Source: Mucilaginibacter oryzae
GTDB lineage: Bacteria; Bacteroidota; Bacteroidia; Sphingobacteriales; Sphingobacteriaceae
Reading direction: 5' to 3'
DNA length: 64,000 bases
Assembly: GCF_003148845.1 (NCBI RefSeq)
Contig: NZ_QGHA01000002.1
Span: 334,572-398,571, forward strand
The translations under genes and the position numbers were made by a program. Positions 60,618 to 64,000 of the stretch are shown here, piece by piece (the first letter of the stretch is position 1; the number at the start of each line of letters is the position of its first letter). The notes beneath the pieces were generated by a model that was not told where the DNA came from, searched no databases, and saw only the letters and a program-made list of their open reading frames with translations.

Positions 60618-61931
60618 ATGAAAAAGCTGCTGTTTTTTATACCCATATTATTTATTTTTTCATGCGCTAATGATAAGCTGCAGCAAATAGAAAATAAGAA
60701 ACTCAATAGTCTCGCTGTCGATTATGTAAAGCTTGGTTTAACCATAGGGCAGTACGACGGAGATTTTGTAGATGCCTATTACGGCCCCGATTCTCTAAAA
60801 CCTAAAACGGAATTATTACCCCATAATTTCCCTAAGGATAGCCTGCTGGCTACTGCTAACAGTATTATGAATGATTTGAGGCAGATAGCACATGCCTCAA
60901 AAATTGATACTAACAGGATGAGGGCTAACTGGATGGCCGATCAATTGATCGCTTTTAGCAGGCGCATCAGGATTTTTTCGGGTGAGGAACGCCCGTTTGA
61001 TGAAGAATCTATCGAGTTGTTTGGCGTGGCGGCACCTGTTTATACCGACGATTTTTTTAAAAGCCGGTTAGCTTTACTGGATAGCATTTTGCCGGGCAAG
61101 GGCAATGTAAATGACCGTTTTCAAAAACTGGCCAATAAATTTATTATCCCTAAAGATAAGCTGGACCCTGTTATTAAAGCGGCCATAGCCGAAGCCCGCA
61201 AACGCACCCTGGCGCACTATAAATTGCCCGCCGGCGAAACTTTTACGCTTGAATATGTTACCAACAAGCCCTGGTCTGGCTATAACTGGTACAAGGGAGG
61301 CTATAAAAGCACCGTGCAGATCAATACCGATTTAAAGGTTTTTATTGACCGTGCTATTGATGTGGGCAGCCATGAAAGTTATCCCGGCCACCATGTATAC
61401 AACATGCTGCTTGAGAAGAACCTGTATCATGATAAGGGCTGGGTAGAGATTTCATTATATCCGTTGTTCAGCCCGCAATCGCTTATTGCCGAGGGTAGCG
61501 CCAATTACGGTATTGAAGTCGCGTTTCCGGGTAATGATAAAATCAACTTTGCAAAAAACGTTTTGTTGCCGCTGGCCGGTTTAGATACTGCGGGCGCCGC
61601 GCTTTATTTTAAAGCCCTCGCCATAAAAGGCACACTTAATTACGCGCGCAACGAGGCTGCCCGGGGTTTGATTAACAATACCATGAGCAAGGATAAGGCG
61701 CTAAGTTACCTGCGTAAATACTGTTTGATGAACGACGAAACCGCTCAAAAATCACTCAGCTTCATAAAAAAATATCGCAGCTATGTAATTAACTACAATT
61801 ACGGGCAGGATTTGGTAAAGAATTATATCGAAAGTAATGGCGGTACTGCCGGTAATGCTGCAAAAAGATGGGAGTTATTTGGCAAGTTGCTGAGCCAGGA
61901 AGTTGAGCCGGTTAATTTGGTGAAGAAGTAG
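60618..61931 (+). CDS. DUF885 family putative metallopeptidase, lipoprotein
   Basis: About 437 residues. The ATG at 60618 starts a lipoprotein signal (LLFFIPILFIFSC, Cys about 16); the frame is open upstream to 60573, but that would put extra residues before the signal. The core has GSHESYPGHHVYNMLLE, the HEXXPGHH motif of DUF885, and LIAEGSANYGIEVAF, giving likely metal ligands, so it is probably a secreted zinc-dependent peptidase. Substrate unknown. It is followed by a strong terminator and lies 65 bp after the beta-barrel gene. Confidence 0.82.
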   Translation: MKKLLFFIPILFIFSCANDKLQQIENKKLNSLAVDYVKLGLTIGQYDGDFVDAYYGPDSLKPKTELLPHNFPKDSLLATANSIMNDLRQIAHASKIDTNRMRANWMADQLIAFSRRIRIFSGEERPFDEESIELFGVAAPVYTDDFFKSRLALLDSILPGKGNVNDRFQKLANKFIIPKDKLDPVIKAAIAEARKRTLAHYKLPAGETFTLEYVTNKPWSGYNWYKGGYKSTVQINTDLKVFIDRAIDVGSHESYPGHHVYNMLLEKNLYHDKGWVEISLYPLFSPQSLIAEGSANYGIEVAFPGNDKINFAKNVLLPLAGLDTAGAALYFKALAIKGTLNYARNEAARGLINNTMSKDKALSYLRKYCLMNDETAQKSLSFIKKYRSYVINYNYGQDLVKNYIESNGGTAGNAAKRWELFGKLLSQEVEPVNLVKK

Positions 61932-61954
61932 AGATTTCAGTGCAAAGCTGCTAA

Positions 61955-62014
61955 AGGGTTGTATAATTGTGCTATTCTTCGGATACCGCACATTTATGCA
62001 ACCCTCCGTTTTTT
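61955..62014 (+). terminator. Intrinsic terminator after the DUF885 gene
   Basis: A 12-bp stem, AGGGTTGTATAA (61955-61966) with TTATGCAACCCT (61994-62005, one G-T pair), is extended by an inner TGTGC/GCACA helix. It is followed by CCG and six T residues. Confidence 0.85.
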
Positions 62015-62123
62015 GTAACAATTATTTTGCCTTGCTGAGCACCGTAAGGGTGGTGATAATGACAGCAATACTGTTAATAAACGTGCCAAGCTGCTATGAC
62101 CGAAAGTTATATTTACTGTAGCA

Positions 62124-63332
62124 TTATTGGGCAAATTCCTGATAGCGCTGCATCGCTTCAATAAAATAGTAATCGGCGTAAGTTAAAGGTACATCAATTT
62201 CGGTGCCTGCCGGGAAATGCCCAACGCTGTGCTTTAAGATAAAGCCCCCGTTGGTGTTCAGATCAGCTTTATATTTTGGGGATGATAAATTCCTGATGAT
62301 GGTTTGCCCCACATTGAAATACTCCTGCCCATCTTTTTTATCAACGTAACGGCAAAGCTCCAAAAGGGCAGAGGCCATGATGGCCGCGGCCGAAGCATCG
62401 CGAAGGGCATTCGGAATATTGTTGGCATTATAATCCCAATAGGGGATTTTATCTGCAGGTAAATTAGGGTTACTCAGTAAAAAATGAGCGATGCCCTTTG
62501 CCTGGTTCAGGTATTTTTTGTCTTTGGTTTCGCGGTACGTTACCGTAAAACCGTACAAACCCCATGATTGCCCGCGGGCCCAGGCCGATTCATTAGCAAA
62601 ACCCTGGGCTGTTTTCTTTTCTTTTACGGCGCCTGTTTTTGGATCGTAATTAATTACGTGGTATGAACTGAAATCGGGCCGGTAATGGTTTTTGATGGTG
62701 GTATTGGCATGGGCAACCGCTATTTTATAAAAACTCGAATCGCCGGTTAATTTGGTAGCGTTAAAAAGTAGCTCGAGGTTCATCATGTTATCGATGATTA
62801 CCAAAAAGTCATCGGGTTTGGAGTTCCATGAAAGGATACAGCCAACATTTGGGTTAAACCTGGTTGATAATGATTTAGCGCTATTGATTATGATTTCTTT
62901 ATACGCAGGTTTCGGTTCGATACGGTTGGCATTGCCAAAGCTGCAATACATCATAAAACCAAGGTCGTGGGTAGTTTTATTAAACTGCTCTTTTTCCAGC
63001 CCTTTTAAATTATGGTTGGCTTGCGTAAGTAAAGCGGTATCTTTTGTTGCCTCGTATAGCTTTAATAAAGAGCCTGCGTAAAAACCGCTGCACCACCAGC
63101 CGGAGTTGCTGGTTTCAAATTGATCTTTATCGGGGTGGTAAGTTTTGGGGAACCGGCCATCAGTAAATTGTTTAGCCATGTACTTATACTGGATGTCGGC
63201 ATCAGCAAAGTTTTTTTTGATCGTCGCTAAAACATCTTTTTTCGGCTTAAAAGTGTTTTGGGCAAGTACCGCCGAACTTATAAAGGTTAAAAACAGGGCC
63301 AAAAACGGCAATCGCAGGTTTTTATATTTCAT
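62124..63332 (-). CDS. Unsaturated glucuronyl hydrolase, GH88
   Basis: About 402 residues, secreted (signal MKYKNLRLPFLALFLTFISSAVLA). It is an (alpha/alpha)6-barrel of GH88, with the two conserved Asp residues in TTHDLGFMMYC (about 123) and IIDNMMNLELL (about 181), and the motif ARGQSWGLYGF. It removes the 4,5-unsaturated uronic acid left by polysaccharide lyases on oligosaccharides (for example from chondroitin or similar). An ATG at 63356 gives an N-terminal extension of eight residues and is less likely. No lyase is adjacent in the window. Confidence 0.92.
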   Translation of the reverse strand: MKYKNLRLPFLALFLTFISSAVLAQNTFKPKKDVLATIKKNFADADIQYKYMAKQFTDGRFPKTYHPDKDQFETSNSGWWCSGFYAGSLLKLYEATKDTALLTQANHNLKGLEKEQFNKTTHDLGFMMYCSFGNANRIEPKPAYKEIIINSAKSLSTRFNPNVGCILSWNSKPDDFLVIIDNMMNLELLFNATKLTGDSSFYKIAVAHANTTIKNHYRPDFSSYHVINYDPKTGAVKEKKTAQGFANESAWARGQSWGLYGFTVTYRETKDKKYLNQAKGIAHFLLSNPNLPADKIPYWDYNANNIPNALRDASAAAIMASALLELCRYVDKKDGQEYFNVGQTIIRNLSSPKYKADLNTNGGFILKHSVGHFPAGTEIDVPLTYADYYFIEAMQRYQEFAQ

Positions 63333-63465
63333 GGCTATTGTATAACTGGTTTGCATGCTTCTACAAACATGCTTGAGGTTATAAAAGTGCAGATTTTACC
63401 TTTATAAAAACAAGCGGTTCAATCCGGAGCGGCCATATTTTTCTACTACAACGATATAGTATGAT

Positions 63466-63507
63466 GATTGTGCCGACAGCGTTTGCAGATTACCGGCCGG
63501 CACAATC
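63466..63507. other. Inverted repeat between the GH88 and M15 peptidase genes
   Basis: GATTGTGCCG (63466-63475) and CGGCACAATC (63498-63507) are perfect 10-bp arms with a 22-nt loop. It lies 22 bp beyond the stop of the M15 gene on the minus strand, but there is no T tract. Its role is undetermined. Confidence 0.6.
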
Positions 63508-63528
63508 GTTATAAACAAGCAGTTTTCT

Positions 63529-64000
63529 TTATGTTAATGAAAAGCGCTGCTTCATAATATCATTAATCTGTTGCAACGAGTAATTACCGGCCGGGCTCGG
63601 TGCCGAATGAAACTGCACATGCGGCCAGTCTTTAAATGAGGTCCAGAGGCCGCCGGCGGTTAAGCCCAGTTTTTTTGCCTCGTTAGCATAAACAACGTAG
63701 CCGTTGTGCCCGTTTACAACCTTCGATGTGGACCATTCTTCATGTCCGTTCACAATCCATACACAGTCAATAGCTTCGCCCCATTGGTGCCATGACATGC
63801 CAGGGATTGATTTGGTAATTTCGGGCCCATCATGCGGCCCCGCCTTAATAATGCAATCTGCAAGAAAAGGTGCTCCGTGAGCTTGCAGGTATTCTATCTT
63901 TTCGTCAATCTGGGCTTTAGTACGTGACTGGCGCCAGTATAAACCCTGTTTAACCGGAGAACGTAAGCCCTCGTTAGGACGCATTTCGTAACCCAAAGCA
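63529..64000 (-). CDS. M15-family peptidase (VanY / endolysin-like), partial
   Basis: The last 157 or so residues of a peptidoglycan peptidase; the frame runs off the window, and the sequence at the edge (ALGYEMRPNEGLRSPVKQ) is already within the domain. The zinc site SWHQWGEAIDC (SXHXXGXAXD) and the terminal DWPHVQFH place it in the M15 group with D-Ala-D-Ala carboxypeptidases and phage L-Ala-D-Glu endopeptidases. A phage-type endolysin is possible, but no other phage gene is visible. The start lies beyond the window. Confidence 0.82.
   Translation of the reverse strand, partial: ALGYEMRPNEGLRSPVKQGLYWRQSRTKAQIDEKIEYLQAHGAPFLADCIIKAGPHDGPEITKSIPGMSWHQWGEAIDCVWIVNGHEEWSTSKVVNGHNGYVVYANEAKKLGLTAGGLWTSFKDWPHVQFHSAPSPAGNYSLQQINDIMKQRFSLT

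Noticed and set aside
63529..64000. A prophage, suggested by the endolysin-like M15 peptidase and the Lar-like small protein.
   Set aside because: The two are 5 kb apart with ordinary chromosomal genes between them, and no capsid, tail, integrase or att-like repeats were seen.

Overview
The window looks like a chromosomal piece of a Sphingobacteriaceae-type Bacteroidota, most like Mucilaginibacter or Pedobacter (inferred from gene content, not from a marker gene). Signs are a SusC-type TonB-dependent receptor with an N-terminal STN domain, FecR/ECF-sigma surface signalling, TPR histidine kinases, M56/BlaI pairs, many secreted glycosidases, TTTG/TAnnTTTG-like promoter candidates and a general lack of Shine-Dalgarno sites. 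No rRNA, tRNA, CRISPR array or complete insertion sequence was seen.

Layout. 1-4.1 kb: two related TPR histidine kinases (the first cut by the window edge) and a glutaryl-CoA dehydrogenase. 4.6-11.7 kb: folB overlapping a GlcD-type FAD oxidase, a thioesterase, Hsp20, a radical-SAM/DUF4130 DNA-metabolism pair, a possible structured RNA and a PIN-PhoH ATPase. 11.7-15.2 kb: an AraC regulator divergent from an AldB/ExaC-type aldehyde dehydrogenase plus DUF779, then a TfoX-like protein. 15.2-34.1 kb: a glycan-degradation locus. On the minus strand lie ECF sigma, FecR, STN-SusC and GH3. On the plus strand lie GH29, GH2, GH20, GH29 with discoidin-like domain, and GH92. Together these enzymes would fit removal of fucose, mannose, GlcNAc and perhaps xylose from N-glycans. 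No SusD is present. 34.3-46.9 kb: topoisomerase IB, BlaR/BlaI pair with tandem operators, a diheme cytochrome c, biotin carboxylase, NUDIX, SRPBCC, riboflavin synthase, a TPR protein, an OmpA lipoprotein and a large orphan exported protein. 47.0-57.9 kb: an exopolysaccharide or O-antigen cluster with four glycosyltransferases, two Wzy/ligase-like membrane proteins, a flippase and a nucleotidyltransferase-like protein. 58.1-64.0 kb: a tiny zinc-ribbon gene, an ECF sigma overlapping an unusual TM/beta-barrel partner, a DUF885 lipoprotein, a GH88 hydrolase and a partial M15 peptidase.

Non-coding structure is rich. There are three families of nested palindromic repeats (4321-4440; 6393-6537; a pair at 24377-24526 and 34107-34248 bracketing the GH2-GH20-GH29-GH92 run), several intrinsic terminators, and a recurring 8-9 bp motif, GGTTGCCT(C), found six times in the intergenic DNA of and next to the polysaccharide cluster. 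The motif set, the sigma/beta-barrel pair and the SusD-less glycan locus are the most interesting things here. All functional calls come from motif reading without database searches.
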